The translations under genes were made by a program, and so were the position numbers. From Pegoplata infirma (lineage: Eukaryota; Arthropoda; Insecta; Diptera; Anthomyiidae), in contig OY992541.1 of NCBI GenBank assembly GCA_963921195.1, forward strand, positions 13,682,644 through 13,746,643: a stretch of 64,000 bases of DNA, in the 5' to 3' direction. The notes beneath the pieces are model-generated. The model did not search any database and was not told the DNA's origin. It saw nothing but the letters and a program-made list of their open reading frames with translations. How positions within the stretch are numbered: the first letter of the stretch is position 1; each line of letters starts with the position of its first letter. This document shows positions 44,918 to 56,347 of the stretch, piece by piece.

Positions 44918-45750
44918 ATACCCTACACCACACTGTGGTACAGGGTATAATGAGTTTGTGCTGATGTTTGTAACTACCCGAAATATTGGTCCTAGACCCA
45001 CTTTTAAGTATACCGATCGACTTAGAATCACTTTTTGAGTCGATTTAGCGATGTCCGTCCGTCCGTCCGTCTGTCCGTCCGTCTGTCCATGTAAACACGA
45101 TACAGGTCGCAATTCTCGATCAATTGACTTGAAATTTAAGACTTAAGCCTATTTTGGCCCAAGGACGAAGCCTATTGAAATTGGAAAAAATCGGTCCATA
45201 TTTAGACCTAGCCCCCATACAAAGGTCCTCTTTAGTTTTGGCTCAAATAACTCTAATAGTCGCATTTTAATAGGTATCTTTTCAAAATTTGGCAGGAATA
45301 AATGTTTTATACACACAAATCACCATTCCGAATTTTAAAGAAATCGAACGAACCAGTTCTTCTAGTAGCCCCCATACAAACCACCTTCCCGATTTTCACA
45401 TAAATCTCTCAATTTTCATGAAAATAGAAAATATTTAATTAAAATTCTGTTTGTGTATGGTAAACGCGTACTTTAATAACCTTATCAAATCTAATTATCA
45501 TCGGACCATTTTGGACTTAGGTCCCATGTGGAAATTTCGCCCGATATTCAGTTGAAGCGATTTATTGTCAACAAAAAGAAGCCTATTCCACTCAAATTTG
45601 ATTAGTGATTGCTTTTTACACTTATTAAAGATTTGACAAAATATAGATCTAATCAGTCCATGTTGGAAATTGGGACCCATGGTCCGGGAAACTCTGGTGT
45701 AGGGTATTATATGGTCGGTCTTGACCGACTATAATTTTCTTACTTGTTTT
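44918..45750 (+). mobile_element. mini-me-like element, plus orientation
   Basis: Opens TATACCCTACACCACACTGTGG, has the core near ATTTAGCGATGTCC and the run GTCCGTCCGTCCGTCTGTCC (45055-45093), then CCCCCATACAAAGGTCC-type text, and closes GTGTAGGGTATTATATGGTCGG, ACCGACTATA, TTTCTTACTTGTTTTT. This is a different subfamily from the 28.4 kb copy. Confidence 0.8.
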
Positions 45751-45859
45751 TATTTGTTTTTTTTTATTTTTTTCTTATTTAACTGTTTAATTAAAAAAAC
45801 TATACGAAAAATATTATTTTTATCGATTTTATTTTAAAATGTAATTTAAAAAAAATCAA

Positions 45860-46285
45860 CCCTTGTCAAATTACTAGAAAAAGTCTCGTAATCCAATTTT
45901 GCCAATATTTGACAGTTTTCCTTGTGTTTTTTTAACAAATAATCGAAATTTACATTTTTTTTGTAACTAGAATTTCTTGTAAGTTTTATTTCGCCAAAAA
46001 AGTTGTAACATTACAATTTTATTGGTAAAAATCTTGTAAAATTACAAAAAAGTTCGTAATTTATACTAGGAATTCTAGTAAAATAGGAGGTAGCAAAAAA
46101 TCTAGTAAAATCATGAAACCTTGTAAACTTACAATTTGTTAGATAAAAAGCTTGTAAAATTACAAAATTGTTTGTAAAAAGCTTGTAAAATAACAAGGAA
46201 TTTTGTCAAATAGGAGGTAGCAAAAAAAAGTTACAAACTTTTCTTGTAATTTTACAAGGTTTTTTAGTGTAATTTTTTTTTCCAA
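45860..46285. repeat. Palindromic CTTGTAAAATTACAA repeats, MITE fragment
   Basis: CTTGTAAAATTACAA or variants occur about eight times in 45970-46265, with GGAGGTAGCAAAAAA at 46088 and 46213. The right edge AAGGTTTTTTAGTGTA looks like a TA-target MITE end; the left end is not clear. Confidence 0.5.
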
Positions 46286-46612
46286 TTAACTATATAAGTT
46301 AAAAACAATTTAAATAAAACAAAAAAAATAAAATATTTTTTTTTTACTGATTTTGTTATTGAAATCCTCTTTTTTATTTAAACAATTAATTTAACTTTTT
46401 ATTTAAAAATTATTAAACTTAATAAAATAATTTATTTGCAAAATATACTAAATAAAATATTTAAATAAAAACGGGTTAATTTATTTTAGCTTCGACCTAA
46501 AGCTGCAATTTACATATAAGACGTTTTTTTCCATCCATTCGTGGTATTCTTTTGCGGCTTTCAAATTTATATAGGGTTGCCATTTGCATTTCGAGAAAAA
46601 GAGAACGTCAAC

Positions 46613-47197
46613 ATCAACAAGTGAGAGTGTTAAATTCGGCTGTGCCCAATCTATTATACCCTCCAAAATGTAAAAAAAAAATAAAAAAAAAAATTTGTCA
46701 GGGGCGTTTCTTTTTTTTTTTTTTTTAGGGGGGGGGGGGTTGATAGGGTCAGTGGGGGGACGTTGAGAGCACCTTCCCATCGCGATAAATATACCAAATG
46801 TTTCATTTAATTAACAAAAATACAAAAAAACATGTAAAAAAGTGTATTTTTTAGAGGTTGGTTTAGTTCTTCACGGGGGAACTTTTTTCCCCCTGGTCCG
46901 ATTTGGCCAATTTCCGAACTTAACCTGCCTAGGAGCATAAGACATATTTGTGCCAAACTTGAAGGGTCTAGCTTTTTTATTTTGGACTGCATCGTGTTAA
47001 CTACAGACGGACGGACGGACGGACGGACGGACGGACAGACGGACGGACGGACGGACGGACATCGCTAAAATGTCTTAGAATCGATCACTGATCAATAATA
47101 TATATACTTTATGGGGTCCCCGACCGATATTTCGATGAGTTACACACGGAATGACAAAGTGAGTATACCCCCATACTGTAGTTGGAGGGTATAAAAA
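46613..47197 (-). mobile_element. mini-me-like element, minus orientation
   Basis: Starts (plus) CAACAAGTGAGAGTGTTAAATTCGG, ends with a GGAC run (47006-47060), ATCGCTAAAATGTC, TATATATACTTTATGGGG and GTTGGAGGGTATA. Reference for the fragments at 16.9, 51.4 and 56.2 kb. Confidence 0.8.
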
Positions 47198-47299
47198 AGG
47201 AGGACATTTGACTCAAAAAAGAGGAAATTTTTTTTTAATATTAAATTAATTTAAAACAAGTCAACAAAGCAATACAATATGCAAAAACAAAAAATTTTT

Positions 47300-47895
47300 A
47301 TTAAGAAAATAATTTTGTTTCCACTAAAAAAAATATATTTCCAATTATATTTCAATATTTTGGAAATATCTATTCAATTATATTTAAGAAATATCCCTTT
47401 ATAACTCAAAAATTGACAGTTATATTTCAAAAATCAGAGTTTTGTTTTTTAAAAATTTCCATTTTCATTTCAAAATTTTCTAAATAATTTTAAGAAAATT
47501 ACTTTTTAATTTCAATAAATTCAGATATTTTAATTGTATTACAAAAATTTCCATTTAAAAATTATGCAAATGCTTTTCAAAAAATTTTATTTGTATATCA
47601 AAATTTTCTGAAAAGCATTTGTAAAATTTTGATATACAAATCGAAATTTTTGAAATATACTTTTTTTAGAATTTTCCGAAAAGCATTTTGAAAATTTTGA
47701 AATATAAATGGAAATTTTTGATATAAAATTGGAAATTTGTGAAATGGAATTTTAAAAAAGCATTTAGAAAACTACAAATGGAAACTTTTGAAATACAATT
47801 GGAAATTTCTGAAATACATTTTTTGTAAATTCAAAAGGAAATTGCTTAAAATCATTTAGAAAATTTTAAAATGGAAATTTTTGATACACAAATCT
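47300..47895. repeat. AAATTTCTGAAATACAATTGG-type degenerate array
   Basis: Units of about 22-30 bases mixing AAATTTTTGAAATA, ACAATTGGAAATTT and GAAAAGCATTT recur over 600 bases. The same text makes up 7600-7830 in another element. Confidence 0.55.
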
Positions 47896-48485
47896 TTTTT
47901 CGGAGAGCAAACTTTAAGACACACGGCAGCTGATAAGAAGTGATGTCAACGTAGCTATTTTCGCACTACATAAAGTGTTTTTTTATTTTTGTGCTCGTTT
48001 TGCTCTCAAAAAGTTGACATTACTGCTGGTAAGCGAAAATACAGCGATGCCAATAATTCAAACGTTAAGAATTAAAAAAAAAATTAATGGGGAAAAGTGC
48101 AAAAAGTAGGACAACACCGGACACTTTCTAAAAAAGAAGTAGGACTGCCCCGGACGCCCTAAAAAAGAGGACGGTGTCCGGGGAAAAGAGGACGGATGGC
48201 AACCCTATATTTATAAATATACCTATGCTTTTTTTAAAATAATTTACACTTTATATTGGTAATTAATAAAAAATTGTTTATTAAAAAATTATTTAATGAA
48301 AAAAATTATAAATATAACAAATTCATATAAAAACAAATATACAAATTTAATTTTTCATACCTTTGCTCAAAGACTAAACCTTTTTTTTTTTTTTTTAGGC
48401 TAAACCTTTACTGGTAAATTGCAGCATCTTTGCAGTAATCAAATGTGACTTTTTTTCATCTCACCGGCAAAAAGGGCATTTAGAT

Positions 48486-49648
48486 TAGAGTTTGCAAAAC
48501 GATTAAAATCGTAATCGTAATCACGATTAATCGCACCAATTAATCGTAATCGTAATCGACAAAAAAATCATGCGATTACGATTAATCATTTTCTATGAAA
48601 TACACTGTTTTTATAACGAATTTAAATCAGTTTCAAATTTCTTTTTGAACTGATTACTTTTGCAATAGATTCTTGAATACACTCTACGGTAATCACTACA
48701 AAGTTTTCTAGGTAAAATTTGTTTTCTAAAAAACTATTTGCTCCAAAAACGATTGCTTTCGGCACAATTTCTAACAAAAATCATTGATTCTGGAATTTTA
48801 AGCAGAATCGATTGTAGGATAATATGATGCGTTCTGAAATCGATTATTTGGAATGGAAAATGTTGCTGGGTTGGCCATTGTTTCCATTTTTTTTTTCTCG
48901 TAAGAGTCATACAAGTTTAAAGTAAAATTTAAATTCTTAGTAACCAAAAAATTTGGTTTTTAAAATGTATTTAAAAAGCTTTAGCCGAATCTGGTCAAAA
49001 AATTCGGACATGAAATTTGTCGAAAAATATAATTTTTTTCAAACCTTGTCCGTTGTTTGCCAACTGAAGAGGCCCTTGAAAAACTTTTGCTGAACTGAAA
49101 GCATCTTTTGCAAAGGCATCCCAAGTCAAAAAACGCATCCAAAACGCCTGAGTTCCGGTATGATTTCTGTTGGCAATGTCACAGTTTAGAGCGCTTTTTG
49201 GTAGCACAGATAAAGATACTGAAGCTCTCTTTGTAGAGTTTATTAAATCTTGAATTTTTTTTCCAAAATCAATATTCATAATTTAAAAAGTGATAAAGAT
49301 GTCAAAAAGGAAAGTATGTTTGAAATTTTATCAAAAAAATTATACATATGTACATATTATAAGTTTTTAAACAAAAAACTTTTAACAAAAACTTCGCAAG
49401 AGCGCTATTTCGATGCGCTATGATATATTAAAAATACCTAAAGTACCAAAATCTCGATTTATTTTTACTGGGGATTTATATTTGTATTTTCGTGCGTTTT
49501 GAAATATAAATTTTAAAATAATTTTGTATTAAAGCAACTGCTACTCAAATTAAATTAAAAAAATTCGATTAATCGATAATCGCGATTAACGGCAATTTTT
49601 TTAATCGTAATCGCGATTATGAAATATCTCGATTATTTGCAAACTCTA
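48486..49648. mobile_element. hAT-like element, TAGAGTTTGCAAA ends, TCGTAA array
   Basis: Flanked by ATTTAGAT (48478-48485, 49649-49656). Ends TAGAGTTTGCAAAACG and ATTTGCAAACTCTA. Subterminal zones carry TAATCGTAATCGTAATC (48508-48590, 49565-49640). A partial copy of the CCCAGCARAAAT MITE lies at about 49170-49475. No transposase. Confidence 0.85.
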
Positions 49649-49656
49649 ATTTAGAT

Positions 49657-49784
49657 GTAGCTAAAAACATAATTTAAAATTTTTATTATTAATTAAAAAA
49701 ACATAATTTTTAAACTTACCTATTAATTTACCAATTTGATTTATTTTTTACATGAACTGCTTTTTTCTCCTTTTAATTTCTCCT
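49657..49784. other. AT-rich spacer
   Basis: Nothing recognised. Confidence 0.3.
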
Positions 49785-49787
49785 TTA

Positions 49788-50074
49788 AGCTAAGTACTCT
49801 GTTTCTTGCAGTGAAAATTTGACTTAAACTTTAAACGCCTCAAATCGCAATAAAATATTTAAAAGTCAACAACTTTTGACAATTATAAGAAAGAAACGAT
49901 CATAACAAAACTGAAATGTCACTTTTTCACGACAATTTAAATTGTCTTGTATAATAAAAATGCGTGAAAACTTTTTTTACAATTTCCCTATAATTCCTCG
50001 CGTTGCCAAAATTTATTTTTTTTATATGGAGTTTGACAGATTTTTTCCCGTGAAATCGAACAGAGTACTTAGCT
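49788..50074. mobile_element. 287 bp MITE, AGCTAAGTACTCTGTT ends
   Basis: AGCTAAGTACTCTGTT at the left and AACAGAGTACTTAGCT at the right are perfect inverted repeats. TTA lies on both sides (49785-49787, 50075-50077), or TTTAA if the ends are trimmed. Either a TWA-type PIF/Harbinger or a related class. Confidence 0.7.
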
Positions 50075-50429
50075 TTAATTGCTAATTTTTCCTTTTAATT
50101 GCCCCAATATGTCACATTAGACTGGCATTTTTTCCTCAACTTTCGATTTTCCCAAGTGTCCGGGCAAATTTTTATTGTCCAAGGCCTAAAACTTATGTGG
50201 TACAAATTTGAGGTCAATCGGATTAAATTAACCCGTGGCGCCCGGCGGTCAAAGTTTTGGATTTTTGAAAAAATTAAAAAAAAAAATAAAAAATTTAAAT
50301 TTCTTTGGACACATCATATTTGTTAATTTTGATGCGCTGAGCACGAATATCGAAAAAAAATTAAAATCGGTCAAACGGTTTTCGAGATATCGCCATTTGA
50401 AATTTGCAAAAAATGGCGGTTTTTTTCCT

Positions 50430-50745
50430 ACACCGAAAAAAATTCCTGCCTTATATGTACGAAAACGTTCGTACATTGTACGAAAAATTTCATTCTTTCG
50501 CACCACGAAATTCTTGCGTACAATGTACGAAATGCACGAAATTTTTTCGTAAAATAAACGAAATTATTTTTGTATTTTACAAAAAAATTTCGTAAAATAA
50601 ACGCAATAAATTTTTGTGTTTTACGAAAATTTTCGTAAAATAAACGAAATATTTTTTTTTGTTTTACGAAATTATTTCGTAAAATAAAAAATCTTTTGTA
50701 AAAAAATCGTTAAATAAACGAAATTACATGTAAAAATTCTTTCTT
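50430..50745. repeat. Palindromic TTTCGTAAAATAAACGAAAT repeats
   Basis: TTTCGTAAAATAAACG recurs at least five times (50535-50720) after two GTACGAAA/TTTCGTAC palindromes at 50455-50530. The left edge ACACCGAAAAAAATTC looks like a MITE end. No partner end was identified. Confidence 0.5.
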
Positions 50746-50894
50746 GAGAATAAGAACAACGTTTTCAACGTTTTGACAGCAACATTTCCAAGCACTTAAT
50801 TGTTTCTTCTTAACAGAGACTTATAAGATTTCATTCATTATTTACAGTGATTTTGTTTAAGGCTACGTTCACACTACAAGAACTTATGATGATA

Positions 50895-51036
50895 CTAGCT
50901 GTTTTGCACCCGGCGTTGCCCGGGTTGAAAAAATATTATATAATGAATGAGTTTTTTATTAAGGTACCTACAGACGACGCAATATTATGTACAATATGCA
51001 ATTATATTGATGGTGTGTGGGTAAGATTGACCATTG
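50895..51036 (-). mobile_element. Helitron 3' end fragment
   Basis: Minus strand ends ACCCGG-GCAACG-CCGGGT (6 bp stem), GCAAAACAG, CTAG; the preceding plus base is A. This is the best-preserved Helitron terminator hairpin in the window. The body is cut off after about 140 bases by a MITE end at 51039. Confidence 0.8.
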
Positions 51037-51038
51037 TA

Positions 51039-51404
51039 CACTGATAGAAATTTGTACATGACAATAATGAAAATCTACATTAATGTTATGAAAAATGACG
51101 TTAAAAAGGAACCTATGTAGGGTTTCATTGAATTAATGAAATAGGTATCATAAAATGTAATTGCAAAAACAAGTTTCATTAAATTAATGAAAATTGTTCA
51201 TACAAAATACAAATTGTATTTTATGAAAATTTTTCATTACTTTAATGAAAAAGTATTTAATTCTTATGAAATACTTTCATTGAATAAATCCTACTTTTTA
51301 TTTTTAAAATGAAATACTTTCATTGAATAAACGCAACTTTTTTTTTAAAATTAAATATATTTATGAAATTGTAAAGATCTTTTTATAGAATTAAAAATAA
51401 TAAA
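51039..51404. mobile_element. TTAATGAAA-rich MITE fragment, CACTGATAGAAA end
   Basis: TA then CACTGATAGAAATTTG, followed by TTTCATTAAATTAATGAAA words like those in elements A and B at 10.8-15.8 kb. The right end was not found before the mini-me at 51405. Confidence 0.5.
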
Positions 51405-51524
51405 AAACAAGTAAGAGTGTTAAATTCGGCTGGGCCGAATCTTTTATACCCTCCAACACGTTTAAAATTAAAAAAAAAAATCGCAGGGGAGTCTATTTTT
51501 TTGGAGGGGGGGAGGGGGGAAGGG
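51405..51524 (-). mobile_element. mini-me-like fragment
   Basis: AACAAGTAAGAGTGTTAAATTCGG and TTTTATACCCTCCAACACG match the start of 46613-47197; it ends in a G-run at the left target copy of MITE M3. Confidence 0.7.
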
Positions 51525-51719
51525 ACTATATCACAGACTATAAACAGACTCGACAGCAGCGTTTGAAAGGCTACGTTAGCTACCCGTTTTTTTGCTTTTG
51601 CTTTTCATATCACTTCAAACAATTTCAATATTATAAGTTAAAGCTTTTGTTTACTTTTCTTTTTTGTGTTTGCTTCAACTACAACAACATGAAAAAATAA
51701 AAACTCCAAACAGAGCAGT

Positions 51720-51910
51720 AGCGGAAAACAAATTTTATTGTTGTAGCCTACAAATATACTACAGTAGTATATTTGTAGGCTACAAATATACTACAGTAGT
51801 AGTACAGTAGCTACAAATATACTACAGTAGTATATTTGTAGGCTACAGTATTACTACATTATTGCTACAGTAGTATTACTACAGTATTACTACAGTAGTA
51901 TTACTACAGT
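51720..51910. repeat. Hairpin cluster of GTAGGCTAC and ACTACAGTAGTAT units
   Basis: GGCTACAAATATACTACAGT followed by its own inverse occurs twice, then shorter TATTACTACAGTAG units. The strand can fold into perfect hairpins with stems of about 20 bases. Confidence 0.8.
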
Positions 51911-52177
51911 ATCACATTGTAAACAAATGTTGCAATATAAAAACGTGATCATATTAAAAATTTCGTTAAGATGGTGTAAAATGAATACAACATCGAAAAC
52001 AGAATAATAATAATTTTTAACAAAATTCTTTCAATTTTGGTCAAAAAAATATAAAAAAAATTGGAATTTTGTCGAATTTTTCGATATTTTCGATATTTTC
52101 GAATATGTACGCGATTTTAATATTATCGGTCTAGACGCTCAGAAGTTATGAGAAAAACCGTGACATTAACATTGGGT

Positions 52178-52576
52178 TAGAGATGGACGCTGGTCACGTG
52201 ATTTGCGTGATTCACATGAATCACGCGTGAGTGATTTTCATTTAAATCACGTGATTGTGAGTGAGTGTGAGCTGAAAAAAAATCTGAGTGAGTGAGTCAT
52301 TTATTTTTTGCGTAAGTTTGCGTGATAAGATTTTTATATTAGCCCAATTTTTTTATTTTTTGTAAAAAAATTTTTTTGGAGTTTTTTTTTTTTGGTAAGA
52401 GAATTGTATTGCGTGACTCACGCGTGAGCGTGATTGAATCTGGCGTGAGTAAGATTTTTATTACTCACGTGAATAGTGAGTGAGAGTGAATAGAAAAAAA
52501 TTGCGTGAGTGATTCGATTATTTTTGCGTGAGCTTGAGTGAGTGTGAGTCAAAATCCACTCACGCACCCATCTCTA
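52178..52576. mobile_element. 399 bp hAT-like element, TAGAGATGGRCGC ends
   Basis: Flanked by CATTGGGT (52170-52177, 52577-52584). Ends TAGAGATGG and CCATCTCTA. The body is dense in GTGAGTGAG / CTCACGC words. Same family as the next entry. Confidence 0.9.
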
Positions 52577-52631
52577 CATTGGGTTTTTCGAAAATTCTCG
52601 TGTTGAAAAATACACAAAACATGGTTTTAAT

Positions 52632-52831
52632 TAGAGATGGGCGCGTGAGTGATTTTTGACTCACACTCACTCACGCCCACGACAGGAATTTTTGAATCAC
52701 ACACACTCACTCACGAGCAAATTTTTTCTACTCACACTCAAAATCACGCGCGTGAGTTAAATTGAATTTAGTCACACTCAAGCGTGGTCACGTGTGAATC
52801 ACGTTCTAATCTGCTCATGTGCCCATCTCTA
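52632..52831. mobile_element. 200 bp hAT-like element, TAGAGATGGGC ends
   Basis: Ends TAGAGATGGGCGCGTGAGTG and CCCATCTCTA, body of CACTCACTCACG words. Flanks GTTTTAAT and CTTTTATT match at 6 of 8 bases, so this insertion looks older than its neighbour. Confidence 0.75.
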
Positions 52832-53581
52832 CTTTTATTGACAAGGGAACACCACAACAATGTTTGCCAAAGTTTTTTTTTGAGAAGTTGAATTTTAATT
52901 TTACATTAAAACAATCCAACCCTATTCTTTATACACATTAAAATAAAACAGTTATGTTAAACAAGATAAGTGTGTGTGTGTTATAGTTTTATTAAATTTT
53001 TTCTTTGTAGGCTAAAAAAACAATATTTGTAGGCTACCAAAAATAATTTGTAGGCTACAGGTAGGCTACCAAAAATAATTTGTAGGCTACTTGTAGGCTA
53101 CACAATTCTAATGTTTTTGTTTTTTTTGCTACTTATTCATTTTTAAAAACAATCGTAAGCTCTCGCTACAAAAACAGAAATGTGCAAGTATAAGTAGTTA
53201 TAGCAATTGAATGATTTACATATTGTTTGTTTTTAAAACTACACATATCATCAATTTTGGTTGTTTAAGCTACTTTCTTCGTAGTAATTTAAACGCTGCT
53301 CGACAGTAGAGTTTTATGAGAAAAAATGGGGAAAAGCTAAGCGATTTTAGGAGAAAACAGAGCGGTTTTTAGTCCGTTCTACGCTAACATGGCAACACTT
53401 TCTACGACTTAGGAGTGAGTGAAACAACAAAAACCGATCTGGCATCTATTTTTCTTATGGCGCGTTGTATTAGTTTTCTCTTTCTAACCTAATTCGTAGA
53501 ATAATTTGAAAATATTAACCATAGTGTTCAGAATTACTTTTTTGACACCTGTCACTTATGTCGAGTCTGTATTAGTCTGTG

Positions 53582-53843
53582 ACTATATTACCAATAAACT
53601 TAGGAATTTTTCACAAAAACAATGTGAAAAGTCTCAAAATATGTGAAGACGCCATTAATTATAAAATGGAAGAAGTACAAACATAAACATACACGCAAAA
53701 ACGAACGGCGAACCAGAAACATAAAAAATATAATTTATTCTGGAAAGAAAATATAAAATTTACTAAGAGAAAAATAAGTAAAATTAAAAAAAACATAAAA
53801 ATTGTGATAAAAACTTTGTCGACCGAAACAAATTTGTTATAAC
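53582..53843 (-). mobile_element. X element copy X1, first part (continues at 62012-62540)
   Basis: ACTATATTACCAATAAACTT, TCACAAAAACAATGTGAAAAG and GACGCCATTAATTATAAAATGG are the inverse of 55546-55632 in copy X2. The copy is interrupted by two hATs and resumes at 62012, where it matches the inverse of X2 down to the end ...TTTTTTGCGTG. The start of the family unit (equivalent of 55633-55856) is missing. Confidence 0.75.
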
Positions 53844-54417
53844 TAGGGATGAGATTTCCATGCAAATGCATGTTTTTTGTCGATAGTCTAAAAACGATAT
53901 CGACCAATTATCTTTCCGAATCAAGAAATTTTCGTTAAAATGGCATCGATTTGTTTTTGCATATTTTTGCATATTTTGGTGATAATGCATATTTTTGCAT
54001 ATTTTTGTTTTAAATGCATATTTTGTGCATATTTCCAACTTTTAAGTGGATATTTTTGCATATTTTGGCATAAATTAGCAAAAACACAAATTTAAATTTA
54101 TTTGCTTCAAAAACTATTTTAAATTTTAAAAATTCATTTTGAAAATAAGAAAAATAATTTTTTTTCTTTTAATTTGTTTTACAGATTGTTCTAATATCTA
54201 AATAAATCTTGCTTATATAAAGTTTTAAGTGGTAATATTTAAACACGGAGTTACTTTTTGCTTTTTAAGAAGTTTTTCCTATGATAACAAGATTTTTATG
54301 GCACACATTTTATTTTTTAGTGCATATTTTTAGATTTTTAGTGCATATTTTGAATTTTTTAGCGCATATTTTAAGCGCATATTTTCGATTTTTAAGTGCA
54401 TGAAAATCTCATCCCTA
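53844..54417. mobile_element. 574 bp hAT-like element, TAGGGATGAGATTT ends, GCATATTTTT array
   Basis: Flanked by GTTATAAC (53836-53843, 54418-54425). Ends TAGGGATGAGATTTYCATGC. Both halves are full of GCATATTTTTGCATATTTT. Similar to the Ac terminus YAGGGATGAAA. No transposase. Confidence 0.9.
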
Positions 54418-54868
54418 GTTATAACTAGGGCAAGTACTTTCATGAAAATGCATATTTTTACTTCGCACTCTAAACATATCATAAATTAAATATCTATCCG
54501 AATCAATAAATTTGCAATAAAATGGCATAGATTTGTAGTTGCATATTTTTGCATATTTTGGTATAAATGCATATTTTTACATATTTTCATCTAAATTGCA
54601 ATTTTTTTAATTTTCATCAACATTTTTTCAAAAAATCATTTCAAAAACCATTTAAAAAAAAATATTTTCTTATAGAAATGATATTCTGAGACAGTTTTTA
54701 TAGAAATTTGTTTCTGAAAATAAAATTTATAGATTCTTAAAAATAGCATTAAATTTGAAAATTTCTTACAGGAAAATGGAAAGAAAAGCGTATACAAAAT
54801 TTTTTATTATTCTCCAGGTCAGATTGGTATTGAATTTTCGCGAAATTTGCACAGTAGTTAAGAAGTTA

Positions 54869-55856
54869 CACGCAAAAAATAAAAAGGGCGAATTTAAACA
54901 AAATTAGGGTATAAAATACCTAAGGAAAGTGTGTACCAGACCACTACCCAAGTTTAAAGCATAAACTACTCAATTCCCTTAGGAAAACGTTTATGAACAA
55001 AAACAAGGAATATATACGCAAAAATCCTTAGGTAATATTGCCCTTTAAGGAAACGGAAAATTGAGCAAAAAAATACAAATAAATTACCCAAATTATTTAA
55101 TTCAAATAACCATTTATAAATGATTATTTTTGACAAGAAAAGTGCTTATTAATACCTATGATTTTTGGGATTTCCATAAAAAGAAAGACGCTTTGTATAT
55201 TTAATTAGTTTTTTTATTTAAATTATAAAATACTATTTATTATAATATAATATTTAACACATTATTAAAATCATTTTTTATAATATAAAAACTCACTATA
55301 TGTTGATCCATACCAAAACGGCTTCCATCCGTGCCAAAGAAAACACTAGCTGCAAGGGCGTCCAATGATTTATTTTAGTTACATAGATAACAAATTGACC
55401 GGCATTATTTTCATGATTATGTTTATGATTTTTTAATTATTTTTATTTCTTTATATTTTATATTGTTTTCACTAGAATAATTTATTTTGTTTAGTTGCTG
55501 CTTCGCTGTTCGTTTTTGCATGTATCTTTGTGTTTGTATATCTACCATTTTATAATTAATGGCGTCCTTACATTTTTTGAGACTTTTCACATTGTTTTTG
55601 TGAAAAATTCCTAAGTTTATTGGTAATATAGTGCTGCTTTACAATAGACAAATAATGAAATGTATATTGCATAAAATGTAAAAGACCATGTGTTATTCTA
55701 AAAAGCCATGGATTTTTTACCTAAGGTTTGCATTATGTAATTTACGCTTTATCTAGATAAATTTTAACAATCCGCGTGTGTATTCATTTAACTCCATATA
55801 AAAAAAAAGTTACCAAGTTCGATTAGATATTTTAACACACGTCTTTTTTTTGTGTG
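54869..55856 (+). mobile_element. X element copy X2, complete, TA target
   Basis: TA then CACGCAAAAAATAAAAAGGG at the left (54867-54868) and TTTTTTTTGTGTG then TA at the right (55857-55858). It is 988 bases and uninterrupted, so it serves as the reference for X1 and X3. Ends of this type also bound the element at 58581-59876. Tc1/mariner-like by target and end; no transposase. It shows the empty site AGACCATGTGTT of MITE M2. Confidence 0.8.
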
Positions 55857-55868
55857 TAAATACCAATA

Positions 55869-56150
55869 CACTCAAAATAATTCTACAGTAAAAGGTTTAG
55901 TAAGTGATATTGTACCAAAATCTACTAATTCGTTACTAATTTTAGTATCTTCAAAGTACTAACATTAGTCATTTTTACTGGATTTGACTAATATTAGTTA
56001 AAAATTTTAGTATTTGTTACCAATTTCTGCACTAGGTCCTTTTGGACTAAAATTAGTTAAATTTTTAGTATGCAACACTTTAGCTTGCATTTTATTTCTA
56101 AATCAACATATTTCAGTATAAATAATAAAATTTTTGAAAATAATGTAGTA
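55869..56150. mobile_element. MITE fragment, CACTCAAAATAA end
   Basis: TA then CACTCAAAATAATTCTACAG, followed by ACTAATTTTAGTA words. Its end matches 4892. The right end is not visible; the sequence joins a mini-me fragment. Confidence 0.5.
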
Positions 56151-56347
56151 TTTTGTCCATCTCCGAACTTAACCAGCCTATGACCATAAGACAAACACGT
56201 GCCAAACTGTATCGTGTCCTCAACATACAGACAGCGCTAGAATGTCTTAGAATCGATCACTGATCAATAATATATACACTTTATGAGATCCAAGACGGAT
56301 ATTTTGATGCGTTACACACGGAATGACAAAGTGAATATACCTCCGTA
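56151..56347 (-). mobile_element. mini-me-like fragment
   Basis: CCGAACTTAACCAGCCTATGACCATAAGAC through GTTACACACGGAATGACAAAGTGAATATAC matches 46912-47170. The GGAC run is lost (ACAGACAGCGC). Confidence 0.75.

Larger units (their letters stand above)
46572..48206. mobile_element. hAT-like element, TAGGGTTGCCAT ends
   Basis: Ends TAGGGTTGCCAT and ATGGCAACCCTA. Flanks AATTTATA and TATTTATA match at 7 of 8 bases, an aged 8 bp duplication. The right subterminal zone has AAAGAGGACGGTGTCCGGGG-type repeats (48110-48195), a style common among insect hATs. A mini-me and an AAATTTC-rich array fill the interior. Confidence 0.75.
51557..53298. mobile_element. hAT-like element, CAGCGTTT ends, GTAGGCTAC repeats
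   Basis: Flanked by CTCGACAG (51549-51556, 53299-53306), confirmed by the uninterrupted MITE copies. Ends CAGCGTTTGAA and TTTAAACGCTG start with CAG as is usual for hAT. Many GTAGGCTAC / GTAGCCTAC palindromes lie in the subterminal zones (51746-51850, 53010-53100). Two smaller hATs are inserted at 52178 and 52632. No transposase. Confidence 0.9.
51532..53581. mobile_element. CACAGAC MITE, copy M3, split by a hAT
   Basis: Flanked by ACTATAT (51525-51531, 53582-53588). Starts CACAGACTATAAACAGACTC and ends TCTGTATTAGTCTGTG. The body matches M2 (60966-61265) except for the 1.7 kb hAT after position 24 of the element. Confidence 0.85.

Noticed and set aside
44776..44964. Complete tRNA gene on either strand
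   Set aside because: Only T-arms are present. No acceptor pairing, D-arm, A-box or plausible anticodon arm at the right distance.
47006..47060. GGAC runs as a CRISPR array or independent microsatellite
   Set aside because: They are the GTCY segment of mini-me-like elements and appear in that position in each copy. CRISPR arrays are not expected in animal DNA and none is present.
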